DNA of 64,000 nt from Chlamydoabsidia padenii. Lineage: Eukaryota; Mucoromycota; Mucoromycetes; Mucorales; Cunninghamellaceae. The notes under the pieces are model-generated. The model did not search any database. It saw only the letters and a program-made list of their open reading frames with translations, and had not been told where the DNA came from. The translations under genes were made by a program, and so were the position numbers. The DNA lies in the NCBI GenBank assembly GCA_025330725.1, contig JAIWND010000001.1, positions 1,432,501-1,496,500 on the forward strand, given 5' to 3'. Below are positions 25,001 to 37,787 of this stretch, piece after piece (the stretch's first letter is position 1; every line of letters begins with the position of its first letter).

Positions 25001-27102
25001 TACAAGATCCTTTCGGCAACATACTTCTTCCTGATGTGGTTCGGTCTTCCACTCGTCTACCTTCTGGGAAATGTCGGATAGCCGATCTTACTTTTACACC
25101 TTGGCCATCTCTTGCTCCGGTTGGGAACCACATGCTTTGCGACAAATCTGTGATCATCCGTTTGGGTAAATTGATCAATTGTGGTGACTACGAAGAAATA
25201 TGCTATCTCAGTAACAAGATCATACATCAGCTGTCTCTGGAACCATCTCATACATCTGGTCAATACGATGTGTCTCGGGTTAATGGAATATATGGCATGT
25301 ATGGTGGATTGGGCTCACAACTTACTGAACTTTTTACAATGGACAACACATCATACGACATTGTTCGTGGAATCAGCGAGCGCTTTGAAATCGAACAACC
25401 TGAAGAAACAACATGCGATGATTACGATTATGACATTAACAACATTCCATTCTGGCTTGCGACGGAAATTCTCAACAACACCTTCAAGTACGAAAACGAC
25501 TTTTATCAACAACACATGACAACTTCCGTGCGACTGGCTGTTTTGGATATGCTCTTGGACAATGCGGCAGAGGACAGACCTTCACCTTGTTTGACTGAAT
25601 TTTTGCTTGGTATTGATGGATTGACACCTTCACGGAATAGGACGACTGGCGAACGTAGTACAGCAGCACATGATCTACAAGCACGGCAAGCCAAATTGAT
25701 ATGTCTCGATGTGATATTAAACATGCTTCGCGCCAATCTCGACATCTCATCACTGCCCGATCAAAGAGGAGATCAAGAGGTAGATGATCCATTCCTCCCT
25801 TTGACAGCAACTCACCCTATCTTGGCCGAGAAATGTTATCAACTGATCTATCGTCTCTGTGCGAAACCCTCGACATCCTCCAAGGTGATGGCCTACCTCC
25901 GTATCCGGGACGACTATTTTTACAACCAACTCAAGTCAATGCTCTCTACTTTATCGGTGTACACAGCTGGCAATGGCGACGACTCTAATCCTTCAGTAAC
26001 TCCAGGTGCTATGGTCTACCATGATGGCTCAAAGGTGGTTTGTGACATGATTAATCTTCGATCTGAACTGCATCAACGTGCCTGGCGTCTTAAAACAATT
26101 GCTATCGAACTACATACCTTCTCTGGTACCAAATCAAAATCTGATGCTATCCGGTTATTGGATCTTCTTTATGGCGGGGAAGATACACTTGAAAAACGAA
26201 TGAGGGGTACAAATGGATTGGATAATAATGACGACCCTACACTTTGGCCTACGGTGATAGAGGAGCCATTCACAAGCTTTATGGAACTTCCCACCACCCT
26301 TGGCTTTACTTGGTTGGACGATTTGACCAAAGACGACGACTCGACACAGCCGCCTACACAAGGATTGAAATACTTTTCACATTTTGACACCAAGCATCAT
26401 CAAACAACATCAGTAACAGGGTGCAAGGTACATGACATCAAATCAATCTACGCCTATCTTCGTCGACATCAACGCAACATGCAGCAAGCTGGGACTATTA
26501 TTATGGATACTGATAACTGGGCGGTTGAAGAAGAAATGGGCACTCTTTTGCGACGATTAATGGCTGACAATCATTCGCGGGAAATCCAATGTGGTCAACA
26601 ACACTGTTTTGAAGCGTGGCAACAAGTGATTCAGGTGACGGTGTTGGATAACTTTGAATTTTTGTCGCGGGCGAAACGTGATAAAATCATCTCGGTCTTG
26701 CTACAAAAGCTTCTTCCCATGCTGATCAATGGAACCGACAATGACTTTTTGCTCCAATTGGCCCGAACGATTCTTCTTTGTGTCGGACGACTACACAAGG
26801 ACAGCAAAGAAACAATTGATTCTTCACCAACAGATCCACCCTTGGCTCTCCATCGACAACTCCAAGGTATATTTGAAATCATCATCAAGGTGGTGCAAGA
26901 TTCGACAATGACTAGAGACGTTCGTCGAACGATGTATGCTTCGGCTATTCATCTCGTCCGAACGTTACCCAACAACAAGGCATCAACTGACATACGGCAG
27001 GAAATGGTGAAACAACTGGCTCAATTACGATCATCACTGGCGGATACACTTGATCCACCCGTTACTCCTACAAACCCACCATCAAGGCCATCTCTAGTAT
27101 AG
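22099..27102 (+). CDS. NUP192: NUP192/NUP205 inner-ring nucleoporin
   Basis: Exons 22099-22297 and 22394-27102 give about 1635 aa, close to yeast Nup192 (1683). The N-terminus has the family signature (ETYIQGTLYKVNDEFIQNAI LLSDELDINEYEA, then GYLLASLNIILK), followed by alpha-solenoid repeats to the end. Further recognisable blocks are NEGIWFWDLNESTDNSFVKW and LFAAIHFYVPLLRQ. The protein is a core scaffold of the nuclear pore inner ring. A PolyQ/T insert (about residues 167-190) and a short KAKAATTSTA insert are local low-complexity additions. The coding body is essentially intronless after the first 66 codons. It shares a short divergent promoter with the MMADHC gene. Confidence 0.92.
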
Positions 27103-27259
27103 TTTAAATATCATATAAAAGTTATAGTTGTAGTTTTAAACGGTATAATAGTCTAGTCATTTATAAATAAAAACATCTTTTAAATTTACATTCGTATTGT
27201 CTTTGCGTGTGTGTTTATATCTGACTTGGTGCAACGGGACCATGGGCGCTATCTGAAAT

Positions 27260-27286
27260 CGGGATTTGAAAATGCGGGATTTTAAA
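27260..27286 (+). promoter_or_regulatory. Two tandem CGGGATTT(G/T)AAA motifs in a convergent spacer
   Basis: CGGGATTTGAAAA (27260-27272) and GCGGGATTTTAAA (27274-27286) lie back to back between the 3' ends of NUP192 and the ALG12-glutaredoxin gene. No start codon of a known gene is within 400 bp. Confidence 0.5.
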
Positions 27287-27659
27287 GCGCATGAATTTTC
27301 CCCTGGGGCACCTTCCCATTTGAAAAAGAAAAATAATAAGATTCGTACTACATATATGAGCATTGGTAATCATGGGTCAAGGGATATCATGTTACCATTG
27401 GTAACATAGTCAATCATGTATCACAAAGAAGAGCTACTGTATTTCTTTCAAGCGAGATAATTTCCCTGGGGCCTTTACAAGTCCTCCCCCCCCCCAAAAA
27501 AAAGACAAAGTTGTAAAATACATCATTGGAATTCTTTATTGTATGATAGTAGAGTAAATATACAAGCTCTATTGAGGTAAAAAGTAGGTAAAACTATACT
27601 AAACTAAACTAAACTAGTAACAGTAGTAGGGAAATAAGCTACAAGACTATTTATAAAGT

Positions 27660-29624
27660 CTAAGAGGTGTTACCAAGGCATCCATTCATTCGCAGTTTGT
27701 CAGCCAATAATTGACCCTGCTGATCCATTTTAAGCATATCATCATAACCACCCAGCGATACACCACCCACAAATAAGTTGGGAAAAGTCGAGCGACCCGA
27801 GAGTTCTTTTAATGCATCCTTCATTTGTGCGCCGTCTTGTAATTGATCCAGTTCTACAATATGTATCTGTTGTCCAACACAATATTGATTTAGTAATTGC
27901 TTTGCACCACGACAATAAGGACTAAATAAAGTAAAAAGTTTAGTATATGTATACATTTAGCAAGCCCCGATTGTTACATAATTGAATTTTTTTTACCAAT
28001 ATGTTTTGCTGTAAAGAACTACTGGGTGTTGCCGTAATGTGTGTTGTATCCAAGACTGATGAGGTCGAGCCAAAGTTAAAGTATAGAGGCTGGGTTTAAA
28101 GTCAATATCCAAAGGGTGTCGTATGAGTTGTAACCAACTGCCATTCTTCACATCGTTCAAGTAAGAAGCAATGGATCGAGGGCGGGCACGTTCCAAGCCG
28201 TAGGTTATACCCACAACTGTAAAGTCAGGTTCGAATGTTTCTGGTAAAGTGGATGTAATAAGGTGTGTGTAGCGCGCTTCCAAAACATCATCTAATTTTG
28301 TATGTGATTCATTTTTGCTGTATGACCATGTCGGATAGTTGAGTTGACCAAATCGAGAGGCACCTGTCATTGCTGTTTTCACATCCATGTGTACTGAGAT
28401 CCGTGCGTCGCCATTCCATAATTGCTGAAGATGGTGTAAATTCCATAATGCTTCACCGCCAGGGTAGTTGAGTTGAGAGATTGTTAGTAAAAAGGTGGAT
28501 GAGACCAAGGATAAAAGCATGCCACCGGTGATACCTAAAACCAACACTATTTTCATCCCAGTATGACCATACCAAGATCTTGTTGCTGTTGCTGTTGTTG
28601 TTGTTGTTGTTGCCATGATCCATGCTTTTGATGCCGCCATGCTTGCTGCTGCTGTAAATACTGGGATGGTGTAGATGATAAACCGCCATTCCTTGTGAGG
28701 TAAAAACGAGAAGATCGAGACATAAGATAACATTGGTAAAAGAAGGCGCCGAGTTCTTGAATCCATTACAAAAGCAACCATGGCCAAAGGGTAAGAGATC
28801 ATCAACAACCGAGGTAAGAATTGAGACAAGTAGGCATGCCAAGGTAAAGTACCCCATTCCGAGCTTTTGTTCAGGATCGCATTAAAGTAAAACACCACAC
28901 CTTCAGGCCATACCCATCGTTGCCAAAACCAGGAATCCACCAGGACGGACAGGACAAGACTTGGGACCGAAGCCAACAAGAGACACTGGACACTTTCCCA
29001 CCAACCAAGACGACGGAATAACAATGTTTCATAGCATATCAATATCATCAAAAGTATACCTACTTCAAACCTAAAGATGATACCAGCAGTGGAGAGATAA
29101 TAAATCATGTGTTTGAGGTGATAGGAGCTTTGACTCGAGGCAGCCATGCTCTTGATCCAGTGAGATAAACCAATGAGTACAAGGGGTAAGGCAAATGTGT
29201 TTGGTAAAGTACGAGTGGACCAAAAGACCAAATGGAATTGGCAGCAACAAAGAAGAAGAAAAAAGTGCGCCGCCAAATGACCATACAAGGATGCAATAGC
29301 TCCTTGAAACTTGTACAGAGAGACACACACCAATCCACCAAGAACGAGACGAGCCACATATTGTTCGGTTAGGAGATTCATGGAATACAAGACAAAAGAC
29401 ATTGGCCAAATAATGAGTTTTGTAATGAAAGCAATAAAGAGAGCACCAAGGAAGGATCGAGGTACTACACCAGGGAATTCCAAATGATCATAGTAAGACC
29501 TGGTTAATCCATGATGAAGGATGTCATGAATGGCTTGAAGATTGAAGCTTTCTTCCACCTTTGTGTACGGGCAGGTTATACAGTGAATAAGTATTAGACC
29601 ATATAACACAAGCACAAGCTTCAT
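27660..29624 (-). CDS. ALG12: ALG12 alpha-1,6-mannosyltransferase fused to a C-terminal glutaredoxin
   Basis: Two exons on the minus strand: 27997-29624 and 27660-27921, about 629 aa. Residues 1-530 are a full ALG12-type GT22 enzyme (TCPYTKVEESFNLQAIHD, LEFPGVVPRSFLGAL, WSTRTLPNTFALPL, WPEGVVFYFNAILNKSSEWG, SFLPHKEWRFIIYTIP) with many membrane spans. In the family it adds the eighth mannose to the dolichol-linked glycan in the ER. Exon 1 ends in HPVVLYSKTY plus TG of the next codon, followed by GTAAAA. Joining at the TTTAG acceptor at 27922-27926 gives the exact glutaredoxin motif SKTYCPYCRGAKQLL, then the TFPNLFVGG loop and GGYDDM. Without splicing, exon 1 stops after SKTYW and exon 2 would lose the first active-site Cys, so the fusion is well supported. 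Confidence 0.85.
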
Positions 29625-29999
29625 AAGTATAAAGTATACCTTATAAGGGAGAGGGGTTAAGGCGCGAATATGGTCAGACGATGGAAGAGACAAAAGAAAA
29701 AACTTCAAGGTGATACATTTTTTTCCCTCTTTTTTTTGGGGGGGGATAGGAGTTTAAAAATAGGAGTGAAAATAGAAAGGGCATTTCTTTTTTATCATCG
29801 CTTCTCTTTCACCTTATTACCCACCCCCATTCCTCTCCTTTTTTCTTTTTACCTCTTCTTCTTCTTCTTCTTCTTTTTATCTCTTAAACTTTATCTTTCT
29901 TCCTCATCATTATCAATTCATTCACATACCCTTCCTTCCTTCCTTCTATATCAACATACATACCTCTTCCCTATATACTCATTATACTGTCGTTGAACA

Positions 30000-32900
30000 A
30001 TGAAAGATGGCTTTCGAAGGTTTGAAATAGAACCTTTGGAAGACACTCTTGACTTTCTGGGTCCTACACCATCGTCCGAATCAATCAAGTTACTGGAAGG
30101 AATCGTCCGGCTCTCGTTATCAAGACCTACCAAGATTAGAAGCATTGCCGTCAAGTTTAAAGGGTTTGGATGTGTCACAATCAAGGGCAAATCTAATAAA
30201 AATGTTGGTCTTGTGACGCCAATGCTTCCGAAACTAAAATGCTCTATTGCTGGTAAGACATTACTTCCTGCTGGCGACCACACTATACCTTGGGATCTTG
30301 AAATACCAAACATTTATCCACCGACTCTACTGATCAAACGGGCGACGATCTATTATCGAGTGGAAGTGGTGATCTCCTTTGCTTTGGCCAAATCCATCAC
30401 TGCTGAACATCCTATTACTTTGCGTCGACATCTACTCCCTTGTAAGGAATTGGCTCCCATGGTAGAGACAAAGATATATGAACACACCGTCCCTGCAAAA
30501 TTCCATTATGAAATTGAAGCTCCTCAAATCATCTGCTTGGATCAGCTCGAATTGCCTTTTGCTGTCAAATATCTGTGTATTGCAAATCAAAAAGCGGTGC
30601 AAAGTATTCGTACTCAGTTAACTCAGATCGAGCTCTACAGGTAAAACTACTCCCTCAATCAACCAAAAAATAAAAAAAGCCTTTACTCATCCTCCCTCCC
30701 TTCCTCCCCCTCCCCTTTTTTTTGGGGGATATAACCATCGTATAGAATCCAATCGGTATCTAAAACAGACGCCAACTTGACTCAAGCACCAATGGATGTT
30801 TACAACTTGGAAAAAAAGGTGCTGGACTGTAAACAGCGTCGGGATTATGCAAAATTTGTCAAACGAACTATACCTGCCTTGATTCATTCGGTCGACCAAA
30901 CAAGATCTTCTGCCTGGAAACAACCTATTGTTTTACGTCACAAACTACACCAATTCTTACAACACTCTTTTGATTCACCACTGGTCTCCGTTCATCATCA
31001 ACTAGAAGTTACCTTCCAATTCGATCACCGCTTTGAAGACATCAAGGCCAAAATACCCATCATTATTGCATCTATTCCCACATCAACACAAACAGCATTA
31101 GCATCAACATTAGCATCATCATCATCATCAAAATTAACATCATCGGCATTACAACAATTAGCACCAACATCATCATTATCATCGTCATCAGCAACCAATC
31201 CAATAAAAGCTTCTCAACAACAACAAGGTGGTTTTTGGCTTTCGGAATCGGACTCCAAGTATCCCTTTGAATCCGTCAATCGACTGGAAAGTGTGGCGGT
31301 GGTACCTGAAAAAACTAAATGGCCTACTCGACGTGCTTCTGAAGACTTGCATTCTCGTGGTGGTGCCTCAGGTACTCCTTTGGATTTAGAACGCTCTCAG
31401 CACGGCACTATGCAGCAACGGCAACAACCATTATCCAACAGCACAACGGTGGACAACCCAACATGGAGCTCAGCCTTACGCTTACCACAATCAACCATTC
31501 AGAAAAGCAAAGTAGCAGCAGCAGCAGGGGCCAGGGCAACAGGGAAATTCTTTGGTGGTAGGAAATCATCGGATGGATTTAGTGACAAACACCGGCGACC
31601 ATTGCTTTATATGGAGACGATTGACAGTAACGATCCAGCATCTTCATCAACATCGAATCTTTTTGGGCGGAAGAAACCAATCAAGCGATACAATTCTGAT
31701 TACGACTTGAATGATTTGACAAAATCGACAAACGATGTACCTGAAGATCAACCTCGGAAAACGGCAACCACTCTACGACAACTGAATGAAGGATTTGATA
31801 AATGGAGACATAATAATGGTGATAGGCGGTGGCGTCCTTTACCTCCTATTGATGTAGAATTGGCTAATGGTATCAAGCCGACATCCAAACTGGCGGAAAA
31901 GTCGATCAAGAACCTTACTTCAAAATCCGGTGTGTTGCCTCGTGAACGTGATCGAGTTATTGCTCGATCTGGATCAAATCATGGTAAGCCCATCAAAGAA
32001 AAGAAGAGATTCAAAACTTGATCCTCCTAGCAAACCTTTTTTGTTTTTTTTTTTGTTTTACATATCATTTTAGACATTACTCAGACTGGCCACCAAAGCG
32101 ACAATGACGATGGATCAAGCGACGATGATGACGACTTTGACTTCCACTCTGTGTACTCTGATTTATCACTCACAAGTCCTATAGCACCCAATCCTAGCGA
32201 ATCTGCGACTGAAAGATCCGGCACGAGTAATTACACCTTACTCACGCGCCCACCATCACCAACCTATCAAGCAGCACCAGGATTACCAGCCAATACCGCC
32301 TTGCGATCTCACGAAGAACAGTTATCATCATTGGTGGAAGAATCCTTCAATTATGCATCCATCTCCTCACCAGTCATCGCCACAGTAGCTTCATCCATTC
32401 TTCTTTCGCCATCCAACAGTAATGCCTCTACAGCAACATCGAGCACCACACGACGCCGGATCACTCTGTCGTCTGTCTCTTCTATTATGAACGGTGATAC
32501 CATGTCATTCAGATCTTTTGGTGGACCTTATCAACAACATCGCATCTCCAATGGTAGTGGATTGGCAACATTGATCTCTTCGTCTACATCATATAGGACT
32601 CCTTACGCATCAGCCATACGTGAATCAGCAGCGCTGGAACCGGATGATTATAACTATGGGCTATTGAAGGATAATATGGATGACTCGAGCATCACCAAGG
32701 AAGTACCACCAGCAATCGACCCAAAACAACATTACTTGCACGCCAAACTGCCACCTATTCCTAACGTCACCACAGACACCTCATCATCATTAACAACAAC
32801 GACAGTAACAGAAGCAACGTCAGAAATAAATTTAACTACACCGATCTTGTCACCACCAGGTGTGGTGATACCTAGAATCAGAAAAAACAAAAACACCAAC

Positions 32901-33260
32901 AACAACGAGAACTGTCAGAATTCACCTACCGAATTCACCGTACTGAATGAAACGAAACGTATGACTAGGCTATACGTGGATGATAGCGATGATGAAACAC
33001 TGGATCCTTTACCACCTATACCTGAAAAACATGCCTCCATTGGATTGACAACGGAAGGCGATAATAGAAAACCCGGTCGTCATATAATGGCACAAATGTC
33101 AACTTCACCCTCGTCGGCATATATTTCCGGTAGTGTGCAACAATGGGCCAGCTCGATACTCGACAATGTTACTGCACCGGCTCCTCAATTACCTCGGCTC
33201 TCTTTTGGAATGGCTCTTGGCGATGCACTCGGCTTTGATCAATTTCCCAATGGCAAATAG
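30000..33260 (+). CDS. Arrestin-domain protein (alpha-arrestin/ART-like adaptor)
   Basis: Exons 30000-30640, 30746-31983 and 32074-33260 give about 1021 aa. Residues 1-215 show an arrestin-N sandwich (LLEGIVRLSLSRPTKIRSIA, FKGFGCVTIKG, LLPAGDHTIPWDLEIPNIYP, YYRVEVVISFALAKS). An arrestin-C region follows (FAVKYLCIANQKAVQSIRTQ ... LVSVHHQLEVTFQF). The remaining two thirds is disordered, rich in S/T, with acidic runs (SDNDDGSSDDDDDF). Fungal alpha-arrestins recruit Rsp5-type ubiquitin ligases to membrane transporters. I did not find a clear PPxY motif, so ligase recruitment is unproven. The start is the first ATG after a strongly CT-rich leader (29820-29999). Confidence 0.8.
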
Positions 33261-33970
33261 GATTCTCCTTATATTAGTTTAGACATAGTCTTGTTTGTTT
33301 GTTTGTTTGTTTGTTTGTTGTCCAGTGGTCAACTATCATTACTTTTTTAAAAATAAAAATTTCCTTTTTTAATAGTTTGGGATGGGAACAGTTTGGCGAA
33401 ATAAACAGTGTCTCTTTATCTTTACTATGTATGTCTTACGCGATTATCGAGTGGGCTCAATGTACTCTCACATGGAATTCTGTCATTACTAACTGATATG
33501 AAACACTTTGTATATTGTCCCTTTATGTGTGGCGCCTTTGTATCGTGAACATATTCATCGGGAAGAGCATCTATATCATTTCACATAATAACTCACTAAC
33601 ATCAAGTCAGCACTGGTTTGGTCACTCGTTTTATTTTGTGCATGATAAAAAGTATCGTGGTGTATTGTATATGTAAGCGGGACACACGAGCATTATTTCC
33701 TCTCACGCTGTCGGAGTTTTCAAAACCCTGGAAGCCCTTTTTTTCACATTCACAATTTCATTTTCCCTTCTTTCTTTCTCTTTTTCCTAATTCTTATCTT
33801 TTTACAACACCAAAACCTCTTTATTCCAATACTAGCTATCAAGAAAGGACACCAACTTGTTCTTGTTCTGTATAATCTCTTTCTACGACACCAGTTTATG
33901 GAATCTTATAAGCAACTACAATTATAAACCTCTCCAACACATTAACTAATCAACCGCCAATTACAACAAT
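33261..33970. other. Tandem-oriented spacer: 3' UTR and promoter of the next gene
   Basis: Contains a (TTTG)n run (33293-33319) after the arrestin stop and a CT-rich promoter-like region (33725-33840). No supported gene. Confidence 0.5.
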
Positions 33971-34759
33971 ATGGATAAACTCAACAATAGTGACAGTGAA
34001 GGCGTTGTGGAACAAATGGAAACTGAAGAAGGTGCTGGAAATTCGTCCTTTGACACGGAGGTAAGAAAAAGAAAAGGATGACAGATGGTTGAACATGATA
34101 TGTTGGGGACCTATGAACACTAAAAATAACAAACTTGGTTTACTTCTTTTTGGTGTAAAGTTTGATAACCTTCGACAAGCAATTCAAACTAAAAACTTTG
34201 ATAAAGCAATACAAAGTTTCGAATTCTTGTAAGTAACAATGATATGATTGATCATGTCAAATGTGGCTAACCTGTAGTGAATATTATACATAGACAATCA
34301 AACTTTATGGACAATACCCTTTTTCAAGATTATTTGCTTGAAATCGCCAGTCAAATTTATCCTGAAAAGATTACTGAACTAGCTGGTAAGTCTTAACCTA
34401 ACCCTCCAGATGCCTAATTAGAAATCAAATCACTTACTCATTTACTTGATCTTTGTATATACTTATATATATATATATATATATAGAATTCTTTGAAGCA
34501 TTACCTTGTGTATTACAATCAAATATCGTCGACTATGTAACAGGTAATTAATTATCTAGGCAATGAAATAATGATTTGTATCTGCTACTATCATTAACAC
34601 ATTTGCTGTTTTAACCACCATATACACCAATAGAAAGATCCACTGGTAGGCATGGCTTCCGGGTTGTTTTTGATTACATCCAAGCATATCCTCGGTTTGC
34701 TTACAAATATCTGGTAAGTAGGTAGTAACTTAGTCGCCAGTATTGATGTATAAAAAACT

Positions 34760-34833
<74 letters not shown>

Positions 34834-37787
34834 TAAAAGCCATCCAAATCCTCCTTCAAATGAATCAAAATGGAACTCCTGAAGAAAAAAGCCAAAGTAT
34901 CCCTCTCTTAGGTAAGCAATGAATAATCCCGCCTTGTACAACATTGATTTACCTTAATCTTTTTTTATCCCTTTTGGCGAACAGTGACTGACCTCTTCCC
35001 TCGACTGTGTAAAATGCAGCCCATACTATCATATGCCGATACTGAACCCTTGGGCAAAGCAAGAGACTGGAAACACTATATTATTTTACCGTGGACCGAA
35101 TTCGAAACTTATATATCAACTGGACAACAATACTATATCGGGAAGCGACAATGGGATGAACTTGCCAAATTTACTTGTATGATGGTGTCATGTTGTGGGT
35201 AATGGAGCAAAAGAAGAAGTAAAAAAGTGAATGTATATTAAATTATTGTCTTTCGATTATCTGGAATTGATGTAAACAGGTATAGTGGATTTGAACAACT
35301 TGACTCTGTCTCACACACCATTCGATTCCAGCATCTGAAGGAACATCGCCAGAAAATCAGAGTGGATCCGAAATTGAAACCAAAATCGATATCGACTACA
35401 TTAACAGGTATGGGGAAATCATACACACCAACAAGGACAAAAGATGAAGCAACACAACTCATGGTCTCTGCTACGGTAATGTGCGAATACATGGTCATTG
35501 TCTCTCAATTTGTATCCTTTGGATATGATTATTACATGTCGGTTTGTGGGAAAAACGACACAAGGCGCTCTTCAGACTTGGAAAAAACATGTTTGATTCC
35601 TATTTGTGCCTTCAAGCCAGCATCTTCAAAAGGCGACTCGTATGGCAACAATGACAATAAAAATCTATCAACTTCAACAACACCTTTACCAGCACCCTTA
35701 TACTCACTACCGTCCTCTTCATCATCACCATCACCCATCACCTCACCGGCAACTATAGAATCAGATATCCCCGATTATGCATTTAGTGGTCGACAGACGG
35801 AAGAAGCAACCTCACCATTACCATCCTCCTCTTCAGTAGACAACTCCAACCTGAAGAATGACCACAGCCATAAAAGGGCAAGGATGGATCTGGTCAACAA
35901 TGGGGACGACCGGGGACAGGGTCTTTCTGCGGAATGTATTCATGGGGTAGATCAAGCGTTACAAATCCTCAGCAAGGCGGCGGATTGTCTTCGACACATG
36001 GTGGATCTTTGGCAATGGGCAAAAATGAATTGTACCAAGTCTGACACTTTGAAACCTTGGGAATCTGGTACGGATGATTGGATGGGGGGAAAAAATGATA
36101 CTCTGACTCATATAGCTAATGAACCCTCTTCTTGTTTATTCGTAGAATTGAACCGGGTTATTGATAATTACAGTTTGCCTTTTGACATCAAAAACGCCAT
36201 TTTACTTTTGCAGAGCGATCTTGCATTGTCATCGGTAAGCGAAAAGGATGAATCGGATGTAAAATGATATTAGGGATCATCAAAAACACTCACATTTTTT
36301 TTTCTCTCCCTTTTATGACACTAGCCATCTGTACCGGGAAACTTAGCCAAAGCACTTGAACTATCGCAAACTATCTGTGATCGAATCGAGGTGGAACGAC
36401 GTAAAGGCAAATCGGGACCCCAGAACAAATCCAAAGCACCAGAACTCAATATTCCATTTATGCTTGCTTTTCGTGTTTTATACAACATTGCTGTAATTTA
36501 TCTGCTGGTTGGAAGTATTCAGGTAAGGAGTAGCAAAACAAGAAACTAGGACACCTTGATCTGATCTCTCTTTATTATCTATAGCAATCAACATTGGAAA
36601 TAGCTATCATCCTATCGGTGTTCCCCATCCCTAATGATCTCGATGAACAAACCTTTATAGCGGACGAAGCAGACTGTAGCACAATATCCACCATATTCCA
36701 AGATCATGAATTTGGATTGATGCGGGTGAACCAAGTCGGATTGGCGGCTCGTTGTATCAAACACTTGGTGGTCAGCTTGGACAATGAATCCGAACAAAAA
36801 AGTGGAATGGCTTCTATTGACTCGGCTATGCGATGGGATGAAAAGGCGGGAAATATGATTGTTTTGATGCAATATGGCTGGCCTTACTGGAGTTCTCGAA
36901 CTGGCATGTGGGACAAAATTTTACACCGTATCATTGAAAAGGGCTCCTTCAAAAACAGGGAATTCTTGGAATACATATATGGTAAGATAGATCAACTTTT
37001 TTTTATTGGTATGGGGGCATATACTAACGATGATTTACTTTGTGGTGGTGATTCAGTGGAAGATGTGCTCAAGGTCTTGCAATCCATTCACGAATCAAGA
37101 TCTGCCAACCTGGATATTATACCACCAGAATTCGCTTTGCGTGCCAGCTATCGACATTTGGTTGCCCCTCACACCATATCACCAATGAATCAGACTGACC
37201 GACAAACAACAACCGTGGTGGAATCATCCTCTTCAAGAGCAATATCTCATCGCAATGGGGACAACAGTGATGACACTCATGGCGATGATGACGATGATGA
37301 TACCACAGGATCAATAGCATCACCAGGCGGACGATCAGCACCACCACCTACCTATCAACCATCTTTCGCCAATCAAGTTTTACCTAGCAAATCCATGTCC
37401 CCTTCTTGGTACGCAGCATCAACGCAGAATAGCGCCTATACAAATTGGATGTCACCTTCATTTTACTATAGTCGACCAGCCACTTCGGTCATATTACCCA
37501 AGAAACGAAAAGGGCGGCAAGATGATGACGATTATCAGCAAACCGACGATCAACAACAATGGAATGAACAAAGCTATCAACCAGACAGCAGAGATGGATC
37601 AATGGCGGATCGACAATCTGGTATTAAAGAACCGATCTCTCCATCCTTTGTGCCTCGGGATATTGTGTCTAGATGCTTGGATTACCGCCTACGACGATAC
37701 TCTCCCAAGGTCACACCACAACGCATGCGACATGTGCTACAGAATTTTTTGAAAAACATGGTCTTAAAAGGAAACGACGAATCTTAA
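33971..37787 (+). CDS. Integrator complex subunit 10 (INTS10)-like protein
   Basis: Eleven exons: 33971-34060, 34161-34228, 34294-34385, 34487-34543, 34634-34713, 34833-34911, 34985-35198, 35280-36234, 36325-36522, 36585-36981 and 37057-37787, about 986 aa. The mainly helical repeat protein aligns by eye with metazoan INTS10 in order. An N-terminal FFEALPCVLQSNIVDYVTER fits the INTS10 helix that reads LFE-LP-RVQCE-LLKVTE. A VSATVMCEYMVIVSQFVSFG block follows, then late blocks NMIVLMQYGWPYWSSRTGMW, REFLEYIYVEDVLKVLQSI and LDIIPPE, and a C-terminal RLRRYSPKVTPQRMRHVLQN. Low-complexity inserts (about residues 310-390 and 740-870) make it longer than human INTS10 (about 710). Integrator processes snRNAs and attenuates RNA polymerase II in animals. 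The 75-nt intron 36982-37056 has a TACTAAC branch site. Confidence 0.6.
34764..34830 (+). repeat. 67-nt poly(T) run at a 3' splice site
   Basis: An uninterrupted T run ends directly at the AG acceptor of the sixth exon of the INTS10-like gene, forming an extreme polypyrimidine tract. Confidence 0.9.

Noticed and set aside
27660..27956. Separate glutaredoxin gene starting at ATG 27956 (MYTYTKLF...)
   Set aside because: This start lies inside the intron and yields FSPYC, losing the first active-site cysteine. The spliced fusion gives the canonical YCPYC and uses proper GT/AG sites.
29624..29708. Upstream in-frame extension of ALG12 (to 29708)
   Set aside because: It begins at a TTG, and the first ATG (29624) gives MKLVLVLYGLILIHCITCPY, which matches the usual ALG12 N-terminus.
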